Shown here piece after piece: positions 33,378 through 42,303 of a DNA stretch of 64,000 bases (position 1 is its first letter; every line of letters begins with the position of its first letter). Both the position numbers and the translations under genes were made by a program. Origin of the DNA: Persicobacter diffluens (GTDB lineage Bacteria; Bacteroidota; Bacteroidia; Cytophagales; Cyclobacteriaceae); contig NZ_BQKE01000001.1 in NCBI RefSeq assembly GCF_036244895.1, positions 1,798,001 through 1,862,000 on the forward strand, written 5' to 3'. The notes beneath the pieces were generated by a model. That model did not search any database and was not told the DNA's origin. It worked only from the letters and a program-made list of their open reading frames with translations.

Positions 33378-33968
33378 ATGATGAAAAAGTGGTGTTTTAT
33401 CTTCCTTTGCCTATGTATGTGCTCGATTAAGCTGGTCGCACAGGAATCTGCCTTATTAGTGATCGATGTTCAAAGCAATTTCCTGCGGGAAGATTCCCCC
33501 ATGCATGTGGAGCTGTCCTCCATATCGACCTTCTTCGAGGGGATTAATGGGCTGGAATACCAATTTTCCCAAAAGGATAGTACTTTGGTTTTTTATGTGG
33601 TGAATGAATGGCATGCCCCCATCAAAAACTGGATGACCGGAAATGTCTCCAAAGCAGGTGAAGCAGGAGTGGAGCTGGATGATCGCTTGTTGTTGTGTTC
33701 TGATCAGCTTTATTCCAAATCTAAAGGCGATGCGCTATCCAATTCAGCATTGAAAGAGGCACTTATGGAAAGGCAAATCGAGCAGGTAGTCGTGGTAGGC
33801 TTATTTGCAGAAGGCTGTGTCAGGAAAACAGTAAAGTCGTTGGTCAGGCATGGTTATAAGGTCATCGTTCCATCCTCTGCCATCGCCTCCAAAAATGAAA
33901 AGAAAAAGGAGAAAGCCCTTCGTCAATTGGAAGCACATTCTCCTTTTGTAAAAGTAATATGGGAATAG
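33378..33968 (+). CDS. Exported isochorismatase-family cysteine hydrolase
   Basis: A 196-residue hydrolase of the nicotinamidase/isochorismatase fold, with an unusual N-terminal signal peptide (MMKKWCFIFLCLCMCSIKLVAQ) that should send it to the periplasm. ALLVIDVQSNFL has the catalytic Asp30, the KSKGDALSNSAL segment near 114-125 the likely Lys, and VVVGLFAEGCVRKTV the nucleophile Cys147. Most family members are cytosolic and about 180-210 residues, so the core is complete. The substrate is unknown; signals for amidase action on a periplasmic compound are only inferred. A perfect palindrome lies upstream, and a decayed paralogue lies 3 kb away. Confidence 0.88.
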   Translation: MMKKWCFIFLCLCMCSIKLVAQESALLVIDVQSNFLREDSPMHVELSSISTFFEGINGLEYQFSQKDSTLVFYVVNEWHAPIKNWMTGNVSKAGEAGVELDDRLLLCSDQLYSKSKGDALSNSALKEALMERQIEQVVVVGLFAEGCVRKTVKSLVRHGYKVIVPSSAIASKNEKKKEKALRQLEAHSPFVKVIWE

Positions 33969-33970
33969 GT

Positions 33971-34738
33971 CTATTCTCCTTTCCAGTCCAAATAAGTGAC
34001 ATCAATCTGGACATTCATCATTTCGCCCATTTTGACACTTTGTCGACTGGAGGCAGGCCAGTAACGACCATTGGTTTTTTCAAATTGAAAATTCACCGTG
34101 GAGGTCATTTTTGGGGTCGCCATATTGATTTTCTCCAGGAACAGCCATTGGTCTAATTGTAAAGTCCTAATTTGGGCAAATATACTGGTGCCATCCGGCA
34201 TGCTGGAGTTTACACTGATGCTGGAATAATCCTGCGTGATCGAGATCTCATCATTTTGCATTTCCTTTTCCAGGCTTACCTGAATGCCATTTTCAATGTT
34301 TTTAATTTTGGTTTTATTCGCGGGAGCATCCAGAAAGTCGGTCATGAAATATTCTTTTATCAGCACAAAAGCACCTTCCGCTGCCTGCAGGTAACCGGCT
34401 TTCATTTGGCCAAGGCCCTCAATTTCATTTTCGGCAATATCCAATTCAGAAAGTTCGAATTGGCTTTCCTGGCTTAGCAAGTCATAGTGAATTTTTACGG
34501 TAAGGTTTTGCAATTGGCTGGCCACTACATCTTCCCCCTCCGCCAAATACTTTGGAGCAAGCTTAGCGAAAAGTTGTGCGACTTCCGGTATATAGACTTT
34601 AAAGCTGATTTCCTTTTGAAGGTCCCGATCCAGACGGTAAAATTTTTCATTGATCTCTGTGATCGATGGTTGCTGGGCAAAAGCGGGAATAATGGTTAAC
34701 CAAAGGGCGGTGATAAGGAAAGCGATATTTTTAAACAT
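33971..34738 (-). CDS. Periplasmic hypothetical protein
   Basis: A 255-residue exported protein with signal peptide MFKNIAFLITALWLTIIPAFAQ, beginning at the ATG at 34736-34738. The longer frame from 34783 adds 15 non-signal residues and is disfavoured. The mature part is rich in beta-strand-like segments (VKIHYDLLSQESQFELSELDI, TVNFQFEKTNGRYWPASSRQ, VQIDVTYLDWKG), somewhat like the outer-membrane lipoprotein-sorting (LolA/DUF4292) half-barrel fold, but I cannot confirm this. It converges on the isochorismatase gene with only two bases between them. Confidence 0.7.
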   Translation of the reverse strand: MFKNIAFLITALWLTIIPAFAQQPSITEINEKFYRLDRDLQKEISFKVYIPEVAQLFAKLAPKYLAEGEDVVASQLQNLTVKIHYDLLSQESQFELSELDIAENEIEGLGQMKAGYLQAAEGAFVLIKEYFMTDFLDAPANKTKIKNIENGIQVSLEKEMQNDEISITQDYSSISVNSSMPDGTSIFAQIRTLQLDQWLFLEKINMATPKMTSTVNFQFEKTNGRYWPASSRQSVKMGEMMNVQIDVTYLDWKGE

Positions 34739-34970
34739 AAATCTTCTGTCTTTGTGGCAAAATACAGTTTTTAGGCCAAGCATAAATGTAAAACAAATGA
34801 AAATTGAGCAAGTGTCCGGGCTTTTCCTGAATTTATAGGGAGTAAGGTTGTTTTTGTGTTATTCTTGAATTCAGTGCGGTTTTTATGGGGAAAAGCGAAA
34901 TATTTATTGCATTATTTCATCTTAATGGCTTCCTTTTGGTTGGATTATAAATGAATTAAATACCGAATAT

Positions 34971-36023
34971 ATGAAGGCATTCAAAGCGCAGTTCGGGGGG
35001 AAGCCTCGCAAAGATGATATTCAGCGATACGAAAAATCTCCTAATTGGAATGCGGGTAAGTTTCAGAATCTGGAAGAGACTACTATGGCCATTAACCTGA
35101 AAGAATTACCTAAATTATTAAAGCAAAATTTTTCAGATAAAGCGATTCGACGCCCTCAGCAGGTTTTGCCGGTAAAAAAGCTGGATATTGATGCTTTTTT
35201 GGAGAATGATGGACGGGCCCGCTTCGTCTGGTACGGGCATTCGGTATTGTTGATACAAATTGCAGGGAAGATCATATTAATAGATCCCATGCTTGGCCCT
35301 AATGCCTCCCCAATCGCCCCTTTTTCAACGGATCGCTTCTCTGACCATACACTGGATATAATTGATGATTTTCCCGACATTGATTTGGTGCTGCTTACCC
35401 ATGATCATTATGACCATCTGGACATGGCCAGTATTATGAAGTTAAAATCCAAGGTAAAAAACTGGTGGACGGCCCTGGGCGTTTCCCGTCACCTGGAATA
35501 TTGGGGGATTCCAAAAGAAATAGTAAAACCCTTTGACTGGTGGGAGCAGGCGGAATTCGAAGGACTGCAGATTACCTTCACACCTTCTCGACACTTTTCC
35601 GGTCGTGGGGTACTCGATCGGGCCAAGTCTTTATGGGGAGGCTGGGTAATTAAGAGTGAAATGGAGAACATCTATTGGAGTGGTGATGGTGGTCGTGGTG
35701 ATCATTTCCATGAAGTGGGAGCGCAATTGGGGCCATTTGACATTGGTTTTATGGAGTGTGGACAATATCACCAGCAATGGCACGATATTCATATGTTTCC
35801 GGAAGAAAGTGTGCATGCGGCGCTGGATGCAGGTGTAAAAATAGCAGTACCGGTTCATTGGGGAGGGTTCTCTTTGGCTTTACACCATTGGAAAGAACCG
35901 GTAGAGCGATTTCAGACTGCAGCTGTTACAAATGAATTGAAATGTTTTTTTCCGGAACTCGGAGAGGTTTTTACAAAAGATTTTACGCTTGGGGAAAACC
36001 CATGGTGGAGTAGGGAAAAATAA
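34971..36023 (+). CDS. NAPE-PLD/UlaG-like metallo-beta-lactamase fold hydrolase
   Basis: A 350-residue MBL-fold hydrolase. The metal-binding motif LLTHDHYDHLD (about residues 142-152, HxHxDH), a downstream SRHFSGRG and the DGGRGDHF and MECGQYH segments, and VPVHWGGFSLALHHW near 290, match the N-acyl-phosphatidylethanolamine phospholipase D-like group. No signal peptide is seen; the first 40 residues are polar. It may cleave phosphodiesters or lactones of lipid-related substrates, but the exact one is not predictable. No operon partners are evident. Confidence 0.88.
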   Translation: MKAFKAQFGGKPRKDDIQRYEKSPNWNAGKFQNLEETTMAINLKELPKLLKQNFSDKAIRRPQQVLPVKKLDIDAFLENDGRARFVWYGHSVLLIQIAGKIILIDPMLGPNASPIAPFSTDRFSDHTLDIIDDFPDIDLVLLTHDHYDHLDMASIMKLKSKVKNWWTALGVSRHLEYWGIPKEIVKPFDWWEQAEFEGLQITFTPSRHFSGRGVLDRAKSLWGGWVIKSEMENIYWSGDGGRGDHFHEVGAQLGPFDIGFMECGQYHQQWHDIHMFPEESVHAALDAGVKIAVPVHWGGFSLALHHWKEPVERFQTAAVTNELKCFFPELGEVFTKDFTLGENPWWSREK

Positions 36024-36593
36024 AATTTCGGGAACAAAAATCCATTTGGAAGGCGATTTAATAAGGTACTTATTTTCACTTTGTCGGCTAAGTCGAACTA
36101 GTTCCTATATCCCCATTAGTTTGGCTCAATAAGAAGACCTTGAAGTATGGATAATAATGTTTTTTATGGGAGCAGATGGAGCGTACTATATAAGCCTCAA
36201 AAATCATATAGGATCAAAAGCATTTGGCAAATTTTGCCTGTGGACCCGGGATTTCAATGCATGTATGGAAGGTGAATGCATGGAAATACCTGACATTGGC
36301 CTGCTTAAGTGGTGTCTTATCTTAAAAAATTAAAATTGTCCATGGACATTTTTTGAATTTACTCTTCGAGCTTGTCCTTTCTGTGATGCGCTAAACGAAT
36401 AGCCCAAAAATACCCATCAAATGGAATCAAAGTAGAGAGGATCGAAATTTGGCAATTCTAATGCGGTATTGAATTCCTACTGGGAATTAATCGTTTGAGA
36501 ATAAATTATTTAAATCCATCTTTAATTTTTGGATGGAACATACAACCTATCCGTTAATTTTTGGTAAACACCATAATAAAAGATATCAGGATT
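36024..36593. other. Long spacer with one possible small ORF
   Basis: Apart from the 58-codon frame at 36157-36333, I see no gene, repeat or clear terminator. The short region before 36594 must hold the promoter of the coiled-coil gene. Confidence 0.35.
36157..36333 (+). CDS. Possible 58-residue protein
   Basis: The ATG-to-TAA frame reads MFFMGADGAYYISLKNHIGS and continues with KAFGKFCLWTRDF and GLLKWCLIL. The alternation of YYISLKN, FGKFCLW and EIPDIGLLKW looks protein-like and recalls short stand-alone immunity-type or DUF proteins, but I cannot name one. No ribosome site is obvious. It may be the remnant of a longer gene. Neighbours give no clue. Confidence 0.3.
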   Translation: MFFMGADGAYYISLKNHIGSKAFGKFCLWTRDFNACMEGECMEIPDIGLLKWCLILKN

Positions 36594-37031
36594 ATGAGTG
36601 TATTCACGGAAGTAGATCGTCAGCAAGACATCAAAGGATTTGATGTACCGGCTTTTAAAAAATATTTAGTAGATAAAGAAAAAGAACTTCAGCACCTTCG
36701 CCATCAATTAGTAAATAAGGAGCATCTTATTATTCGTGCGAAAGATTTTATTGGACTGGCTAATAATAATATAGCGGAATTTCAAAATAAAATTGCAGCC
36801 AATAAAGTTAGTGCCCAGGAAGTTCAGTTGGCGCAGGATCAGATTGTGTTTTTGGAAATTAAGCGGGAGCGCCAGCAACAGACTTTAAAGGACTTAGAGG
36901 AGCTTCATGACCGCATTGAGCAAAAAATCACGAATTTAGAAAGTGGGGTAGCGGAGAAGCTAAGAGAATTTCAAAATGGGATGATTGGTAGCGGAATGGT
37001 ACGCTGGAATCAGCAGGAATACCATTATTGA
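36594..37031 (+). CDS. Coiled-coil hypothetical protein
   Basis: A 145-residue, highly charged protein, beginning MSVFTEVDRQQDIKGFDVPAF at the ATG at 36594 rather than the upstream TTG at 36561. From about residue 25 to 125 it is almost continuous heptad-type coiled coil (KEKELQHLRHQLVNKEHLIIRAKDFI...RERQQQTLKDLEELHDRIEQKI). No signal peptide or membrane segment is seen, so it is likely cytosolic. It is followed 82 bases later by a thioredoxin-like gene. Function is unassigned. Confidence 0.6.
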   Translation: MSVFTEVDRQQDIKGFDVPAFKKYLVDKEKELQHLRHQLVNKEHLIIRAKDFIGLANNNIAEFQNKIAANKVSAQEVQLAQDQIVFLEIKRERQQQTLKDLEELHDRIEQKITNLESGVAEKLREFQNGMIGSGMVRWNQQEYHY

Positions 37032-37113
37032 AAATGGAGATTTAGGAAGATAATCCACTAGAAGGTAATCTGCTTTACTTTTTCCCAAGTGAAAAAACGA
37101 TTTTCTTTGTGGT

Positions 37114-37533
37114 ATGGAATCTCTGTCAATCTCATTGGAGTCTATCACATCAATAGTGAAGGATCACAAGCTTTTATTGCTATTGTTTTATAATAATGAC
37201 TGTCTCGGTTGTACCGGTCGGGCGATACCTTTTGCCCACCAGCTGAATCAGGAATTTCCCGAATTAAAAGTGGTAGGCGTCCATAGCAATTTTGGAAAAC
37301 GTGCGGCCCACAATGAACAGGAGCTGTTGTCCATTTTCAGAACAGCTCAGGCACCCTTCGAATTATTTATTGATGTCGACCATCAGCTTTATGATGCGCT
37401 CAATTGTGAAGGCACCCCACATTGGGCACTCTTCGATGTCAGGGGGGAGCAGTTGCTATCCGTCTTTGGTTCGCAGGGCAATGCACAGAACCGTTTACTG
37501 TATTTTCTGGAAGAATATTTTCAGGATGTTTAA
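37114..37533 (+). CDS. Thioredoxin-like fold protein
   Basis: A 139-residue cytosolic protein with a thioredoxin-like core. YNNDCLGCTGRAIPF near residues 26-40 has a CxxC-type motif (CLGC), LKVVGVHSNFGKR gives the third strand, and EGTPHWALFDVRGEQL carries the cis-Pro loop. The layout is closer to TlpA/ResA-type redoxins without their signal peptide than to TrxA. Likely role is thiol-disulfide exchange or sensing. A MITE-2 copy lies just downstream. Confidence 0.75.
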   Translation: MESLSISLESITSIVKDHKLLLLLFYNNDCLGCTGRAIPFAHQLNQEFPELKVVGVHSNFGKRAAHNEQELLSIFRTAQAPFELFIDVDHQLYDALNCEGTPHWALFDVRGEQLLSVFGSQGNAQNRLLYFLEEYFQDV

Positions 37534-37637
37534 AGAAATCTCCCTGGCTTCGTGTTTCAAGAACCGCCAATATCGTTTGGGAATGGATGATTGGTGATTT
37601 TAGCCACAAATTCCGCAATTTTTCACAGATGAATTTT

Positions 37638-37861
37638 TTAACCCGAATTATTCCCCGCTAAATTAATCGACTAAGCATAAGTAACTTATTTTTAGTTCAT
37701 TATAATTTATTTTCTTTAGTTTATAATAGCTCAAATTTGGGCAAGCTTGCTTACTCCTCATTCATCTGTTTCGTTTGAAAAAACTCGAAATAGGAAACTA
37801 TTCCTTCATTTTTTCCGCCTTACAGCTAAACGAGGATTTAAGCCTGAATAATCCGGGTTAG
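37638..37861 (-). mobile_element. MITE-2 copy b (minus orientation)
   Basis: About 224 bp. On the plus strand it begins TTAACCCGAATTATTCCCCG and ends GAATAATCCGGGTTAG, so the termini are inverted repeats. The interior GGGCAAGCTTGCTTACTCC...CTATTCCTTCATTTTTTCCGCC...CTAAACGAGGATTTAAGCC is the complement of copies at 30250 and 62392. Confidence 0.85.
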
Positions 37862-38013
37862 GTTTATTCTGACCCTGGCTTTGACATGGGGGCCGAGCTT
37901 TTGTTTTGATTTTAAATCTTCCCGGCCCAACATCCGGCCCGGTTCAATTGGTAAAATTTCCGCGAGCTGGTACCGATAAGGAAATTTACTTAAACAGGTC
38001 TTTTAGGGCCTTA

Positions 38014-38591
38014 TTAAGGAACGATAAACATGGCCTCCGAATTTCCCTTCTTTGTTTTCAGGCTGGCAATATACCGGCCCGTCGGCAGGAAATGTACTTC
38101 CAATTGGTAAATTTCTTTAGGACCATTGACTTCCATTACCTGATGCCACACACACTGTCCATTCATTTGGTAAATGAAAAATTCACCACTTTCTGCAGGG
38201 CTAGCCACAGCAAATTTTAGCTATTGATTTTGAATCGGATTTGGCGCAATTACCAACGCCGGAATGATTTCAGGAACTTCCAGCTGAACAATAAAATCGA
38301 AGTCCTGTTTTTCGTTTACCTTCACCAGATGGAAATTTTGAAGGTTTCCATTTTGATTAATCGATAAAAAATAATGACCAGCAATTTCAAGTTCTTCTCT
38401 GGATTGCAGCCGATTGCTTTTTTCGGCCATCAAAGATTTTTCAATAAGGGCACGTCCAAACTGATCAAACAATTTAATGCTCACACTATCTCCATAGCTG
38501 GCCGGAATGCTGATTTCCAATTCGTTTTCAATCAGGTGCGAGTTAATGCGCGCTGCTGGATTTTGTTCCTGCCCGGAAGTATTAAAAAAAG
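38014..38591 (-). pseudogene. C-terminal remnant of a T9SS-secreted protein
   Basis: On the minus strand this encodes about 120 residues with two sorting-domain-like units. One contains IPASYGDSVSIKLFDQFGRAL and GHYFLSINQNGNLQNFHLVKV, the other APNPIQNQ...SGEFFIYQMNGQCVWHQ...GRYIASLKTKKGNSEAMFIVP. An in-frame TAG at 38221-38223 separates APNPIQNQ from the rest of its own domain. The 5' part of the gene is missing, replaced by a MITE-1 copy that extends the open frame by about 55 spurious residues. There is no signal peptide. It is a broken type IX secretion substrate. Confidence 0.75.
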
Positions 38592-38594
38592 TAA

Positions 38595-38755
38595 GAGCGT
38601 GTTTAAAAGCCAAAATTCGCAGCGAAAATTTGAAGTATTGCAGAAGCGATACCCGATTATATTGAGAGGATAGCATCGCTATTGTTAAGAAATTATCCAA
38701 AATCGCTTCCAATAATTCGAATTTGCAGCCGGATGGTGTGCTTTTTACCATGCTC
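38595..38755 (-). mobile_element. MITE-1 copy B
   Basis: A 161-bp element with inverted ends GAGCGTGTTTAAAAGC and GGTGTGCTTTTTACCATGCTC, and a direct repeat TAA at 38592-38594 and 38756-38758. Most of its length is self-complementary. It abuts the T9SS pseudogene fragment and supplies the first 55 or so codons of the open frame there. Confidence 0.78.
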
Positions 38756-39162
38756 TAAGCAAGAAAAGGAGAGGAGTGATAAAAATTTTTATAGGATTAA
38801 GAATGAAGATGAAAGCAGTTAAGAGGATTGAATTTTATTGACAGGCTTTTATTTTTTCCAAAGACTTTTCGTATTGGGCAATTAACTGTTGGCGGATGTC
38901 CTGAGCGATGGTCATGGTTCTTCGTAGTTTGGGGAGATCCTCCGCGATGATATGGTTGGTCATTTTGGCCTGCTCATCCAGAAAAAACTGCTGCGCACTG
39001 TACACGTTGATAAGTTCGGCCAGGCATTCATAATCAATTTCCTGACTGAAGTCAGAGAGGGTAGCGGCCTGCCAGGCGACATCCGGCAGCTGAATCATAT
39101 TGATGTTGAGCTCCAGATTGAGATCATACTCAAATCTATTTCCCGAAATTAAGGTCGAATCT

Positions 39163-40379
39163 CATACAACTAGACATTTATTGATTTGGGGCAAATTTTC
39201 CGATCATGACTCAAGAAGTGATTCAGGATATACTCGCCCCAATTTTCTATTCTGTAACCAGCTTCTGCGATGCATTCGACTCCTTTTCGAAAAACGGAAA
39301 TGGATCTATACCTTTTACCATTGGCATAAGTTTTCAGACGAACATTTTTGTACTTTTTTAACCCATGAGCTATGGATACCGAATATGCAAAAACGACAAT
39401 AGCCATCATTAACCGGCATCTATCTGCTCCCTGAACATTCATTTTTTCAAGGTCAAAACCATTGGTCTTCAAATGTCTGAAACATGTCTCAATTTGCCAT
39501 CGCTTCCGATAGTCCTCAGCCACTTTATATGCGTTTTTAGACAGGTTTGTCAAAAGGAAAATCACAGGTTCCTTTTCCGCATCTTCACTTTTCTTGATGA
39601 CCATCCGGCAATTGTCTCCAGCTTCAAACTTCATTTTAGCGGACATCGTTTTACCTTTCACCTTACTATTGGTGACTTTTGAAATCATTTGCGCTTTCGT
39701 CATAGATTTTTCATTCCACTGAGTCTTAAAGTTGCATTCTTTTACCCGAAGCACATATTTAAAGCCGTTATCTTCAAGGTATTTGATGAATTTCTGTCCT
39801 GCATATTCACGATCAGCCAAGAGAATTTTACCTTCAAGATTGAATAACTTTGACGCCTCTTCAAGCAACTGAATTCTTTCTTCCTGATTACTGATGCCCT
39901 TCTTTTCCAGATTCATGAAATAGATCGGCACCGCTACTCCATTATACAAAATGGCCAAGGTCATGAAATGAAAAGTACGATCCCCTTGCGTCCAGCTGGT
40001 GCCATCGACCATCAAAAAATCCCCACCTTTATGCATATGCATGGCGGATAATTGCAATAGATCACTCCATAAATTGGTGTCAGAATATTCCGTAAATATG
40101 CGGGTTAAGCGTTTGTAATGGCCAGAGGCGGAAGTACGCTGATTATCTAAAATGCTACCGATGGAATCTTTCACTTTATTAAGACAAACGGTTCCTTTTC
40201 GGATGATGCCTAAACTTAGGGCGAGTACATTTTTCCAGCAAGCTTTACCCCATTTTGGAAATTCTTGCGTAAGTTTGCTGTGAAGCGAATTGAACATAGA
40301 TCTTTGTTGGCGTTGGAACCCAAAGTTACTATTGTTGATTCGCTTTTTACGTTTTTAGGCAAAAATGTCTAGCTGTATG
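39163..40379 (-). mobile_element. IS4-family element, 1217 bp, with target duplication
   Basis: Ends are inverted repeats: CATACAACTAGACATTT at 39163 and CATACAGCTAGACATTT as the complement at 40379, one mismatch in 17. It is flanked by GTCGAATCT at 39154-39162 and 40380-40388, a 9-bp target duplication (10 if the preceding G is counted). The exact duplication points to a simple and fairly recent insertion. Confidence 0.95.
39170..40297 (-). CDS. IS4-family transposase
   Basis: A 375-residue DDE transposase. Asp98 lies in FLMVDGTSWTQGDRT, Asp162 in ILLADREYAGQKF, and the C-terminal Y(2)R(3)E(6)K signature YRKRWQIETCFRHLK (263-277) contains Glu270. The reading frame is intact, so the element may still be mobile. 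It occupies most of the element, stopping just inside the left inverted repeat. Confidence 0.96.
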   Translation of the reverse strand: MFNSLHSKLTQEFPKWGKACWKNVLALSLGIIRKGTVCLNKVKDSIGSILDNQRTSASGHYKRLTRIFTEYSDTNLWSDLLQLSAMHMHKGGDFLMVDGTSWTQGDRTFHFMTLAILYNGVAVPIYFMNLEKKGISNQEERIQLLEEASKLFNLEGKILLADREYAGQKFIKYLEDNGFKYVLRVKECNFKTQWNEKSMTKAQMISKVTNSKVKGKTMSAKMKFEAGDNCRMVIKKSEDAEKEPVIFLLTNLSKNAYKVAEDYRKRWQIETCFRHLKTNGFDLEKMNVQGADRCRLMMAIVVFAYSVSIAHGLKKYKNVRLKTYANGKRYRSISVFRKGVECIAEAGYRIENWGEYILNHFLSHDRKICPKSINV

Positions 40380-40711
40380 GTCGAATCTGTAATATGAATA
40401 TGGGGGTGAGGATCAATAAAAGCATGAATTTTTTCCGGTTCCCCCATAATCACATTCAGGTCTTTGCCCTTATTCAATTGGGTCAGGGTATCCAGCAAAT
40501 AAAGGATACGGATATTATCCGAAGGCTCCTCCAGCTGTTTTCGGTTATTAGTCAGCTCCTCAATGATATTTTTCAGTGCAAGTGCCTTTTGTTTTTTGAT
40601 GCGATGCTGTTGTCCCAGACCATCCACATAAAAGGCCAAAAGCACGCCCATGGTAGTGGCGACCAAAGTAATCACCCAATTTGAAGAAAATATGCGTTGG
40701 AGCAGGGACAC

Positions 40712-41017
40712 AGTGAAAGCAGGTAGTTTTGAATTTCAGGGATATTCCCCTTGTCAATAAAGATAATTATCAATATTGAAATTCAATGGCAGTTTTTGGA
40801 AAAAATACAGGCCTAAGCTTTCTTATAAATTCATTTTCAATTTTATATGCAGGGCTTTTAAGTAAAGTTTGTTTTCCTTTTTAGCGGCGTTTTTGAGCTG
40901 CTATATAGCTCGACTTCTTGGCGGTATTTCCTCTCTGAAAATATTTAAACGTAGTGTCAGATGGTTTGGTGTAAAAGAACGCAAGCTTCCGGAATTTAAA
41001 TCAGTGGGTTGTATTAT
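40712..41017. other. Promoter-side spacer of the split gene
   Basis: This AT-rich stretch lies between two minus-strand genes. It should hold the promoter of the interrupted gene. I see no RNA gene, repeat or terminator. Confidence 0.35.
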
Positions 41018-41536
41018 TTACTTAGTTGCAGCAATTTTCCTTTCTGCAAACTTCCGGAACTCCTGTTCTTTCTCCTGAAAGATTCTTTTAGGGACGATCA
41101 CCGCCTGTTGGCTGGTAATGAAAAGGTAGTAAAACAGCTGGTCTTCCCGAAAGCTGTGCATACTTTCCCACTTAATAGTGGAGACGATTTCTTCGTCGGC
41201 AGACAGGATTAAATTGTTTTCGGTCAATGCGATTGCTCTTTCTCCGGTGATATGAGCAGCCGGATTTTGCCGGAGATATTTTAATGATTTCGATTTAATC
41301 AGTTTTCTGTATAATCTGCCGATAAACGGACTAATGGCAACTGTTAGCCCAAGGGTAATCAAATTCGGGATACTGAAAACCTGACCACTATTTTGTACCG
41401 CCAGCACTGCCAATACGGCTAAGAAAGGGTATAGGTAAATGATCACCCTTAGCTTTTTCTTTTCCGGACGATACCATCCATAGTAATAGTTAAAATGGAT
41501 AAAGTCTTCCGGTAATAACTCAAAATTGAATTTCAT
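41018..41536 (-). CDS. YcxB-like membrane protein
   Basis: A 172-residue protein with a short polar N-terminus, two adjacent membrane helices (about 31-47 and 55-75, RVIIYLYPFLAVLAVLAVQ and ITLGLTVAISPFIG) and a C-terminal cytosolic domain. The latter (ALTENNLILSADEEIVSTIKWESMHSFREDQLFYYLFITSQQAVIVPKRIF) is the YcxB-like domain pattern, with the W-x-x-hydrophobic and IVPKR motifs. Function in this family is unknown. It is monocistronic by spacing. Confidence 0.78.
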   Translation of the reverse strand: MKFNFELLPEDFIHFNYYYGWYRPEKKKLRVIIYLYPFLAVLAVLAVQNSGQVFSIPNLITLGLTVAISPFIGRLYRKLIKSKSLKYLRQNPAAHITGERAIALTENNLILSADEEIVSTIKWESMHSFREDQLFYYLFITSQQAVIVPKRIFQEKEQEFRKFAERKIAATK

Positions 41537-41770
41537 AGCTTTTAAATATAAAAAAAATAAATGTGTTAACCCGGACGCCTCAAAGCATCCGCATATATAT
41601 TGGAGAAATCAGGTCCTAAAGATCCGGATATTGTTCAAATTATATGATAACCATCACCGTGGGAATTGTTGATCATCATTGCCGTGAATTATTGTAATCA
41701 CTTTCGTTTGGGATAGTTTTATTTAATTTCAATTTTTATTATATCAGGCCATAAAACCATTTTTGGAGTA

Positions 41771-42271
41771 TTGAAAAATATAATTTTTGCTATTGTCATC
41801 TTGATTCCGCTAGCTTTGTTGGGCCTATTTGATTTGAGATTATCGGCTTATGAGGAAAAAACTGCAGAGAACTTGGTAAATTTTACCCTTGGGGCTGCCA
41901 CTCTGGCTTTTGTATGCTTCGCATTCGTAAGAAAGTTTAAAAAACTGGAAGTTGCTTCCGGGAAAAATATCTTTAATTATTTTGTGAAGATGTTCAGACT
42001 TTTGTTAGGGACAACTTTTGTTTATTTTATGTTCTTTCTTCCGGTATTTATCAAATCCGTAATTTTTCTGAATGCGAAGATCGGAAAACATGAGACGGTA
42101 TGGATAGAGGGAAATGTTTTTTACCGGGAATCTTCAAGGGTTCATATTAATACAGCTCCATCCTCCAAAGAGTACATTTTCTTGATTAATAAATATCCTC
42201 ATTTTCCAAAATCAGGCCCTTTTAAAATAGAAATGAAAAAAGGTTTTTTGGGCCTCCTGTACATTCAATGA
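41771..42271 (+). CDS. Hypothetical membrane protein
   Basis: A 166-residue protein with three membrane helices: about 4-21 (IIFAIVILIPLALLGLFD), 37-54, and 74-94 (LLGTTFVYFMFFLPVFIKSVI). The C-terminal 60 residues are polar, with a beta-like VWIEGNVFYRESSRVHINTAP and a Lys-rich end. The start is TTG at 41771, two bases after a GGAG-type site; no ATG is in frame nearby. No family is recognised. Confidence 0.6.
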   Translation: MKNIIFAIVILIPLALLGLFDLRLSAYEEKTAENLVNFTLGAATLAFVCFAFVRKFKKLEVASGKNIFNYFVKMFRLLLGTTFVYFMFFLPVFIKSVIFLNAKIGKHETVWIEGNVFYRESSRVHINTAPSSKEYIFLINKYPHFPKSGPFKIEMKKGFLGLLYIQ

Positions 42272-42303
42272 AAAAGGCCTGATTTTAAATGCAGAACTCC
42301 CTA

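Larger units (their letters stand above)
38835..40711 (-). pseudogene. Membrane-anchored coiled-coil gene split by an IS4 element
   Basis: The N-terminal part (40711 to 40380) reads MSLLQRIFSSNWVITLVATTMG with one membrane helix and a QQHRIKKQKALALKNIIEEL coiled coil. The C-terminal part (39153 to 38835) reads LISGNRFEYDLNLELNINMI through QQLIAQYEKSLEKIKACQ. Removing the IS and one 9-bp duplication joins them in frame (HITDST-LISGNRFEYD), giving about 217 residues. The layout recalls the Bacteroidota DUF6090-type proteins. The start codon is GTG at 40709-40711. As it stands the protein ends after a few IS-encoded residues (DIFA). Confidence 0.88.

Noticed and set aside
41563..41573. TTAACCCGG resembling a MITE-2 end
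   Set aside because: The following bases do not continue into the MITE-2 terminus or interior, so this is probably chance.
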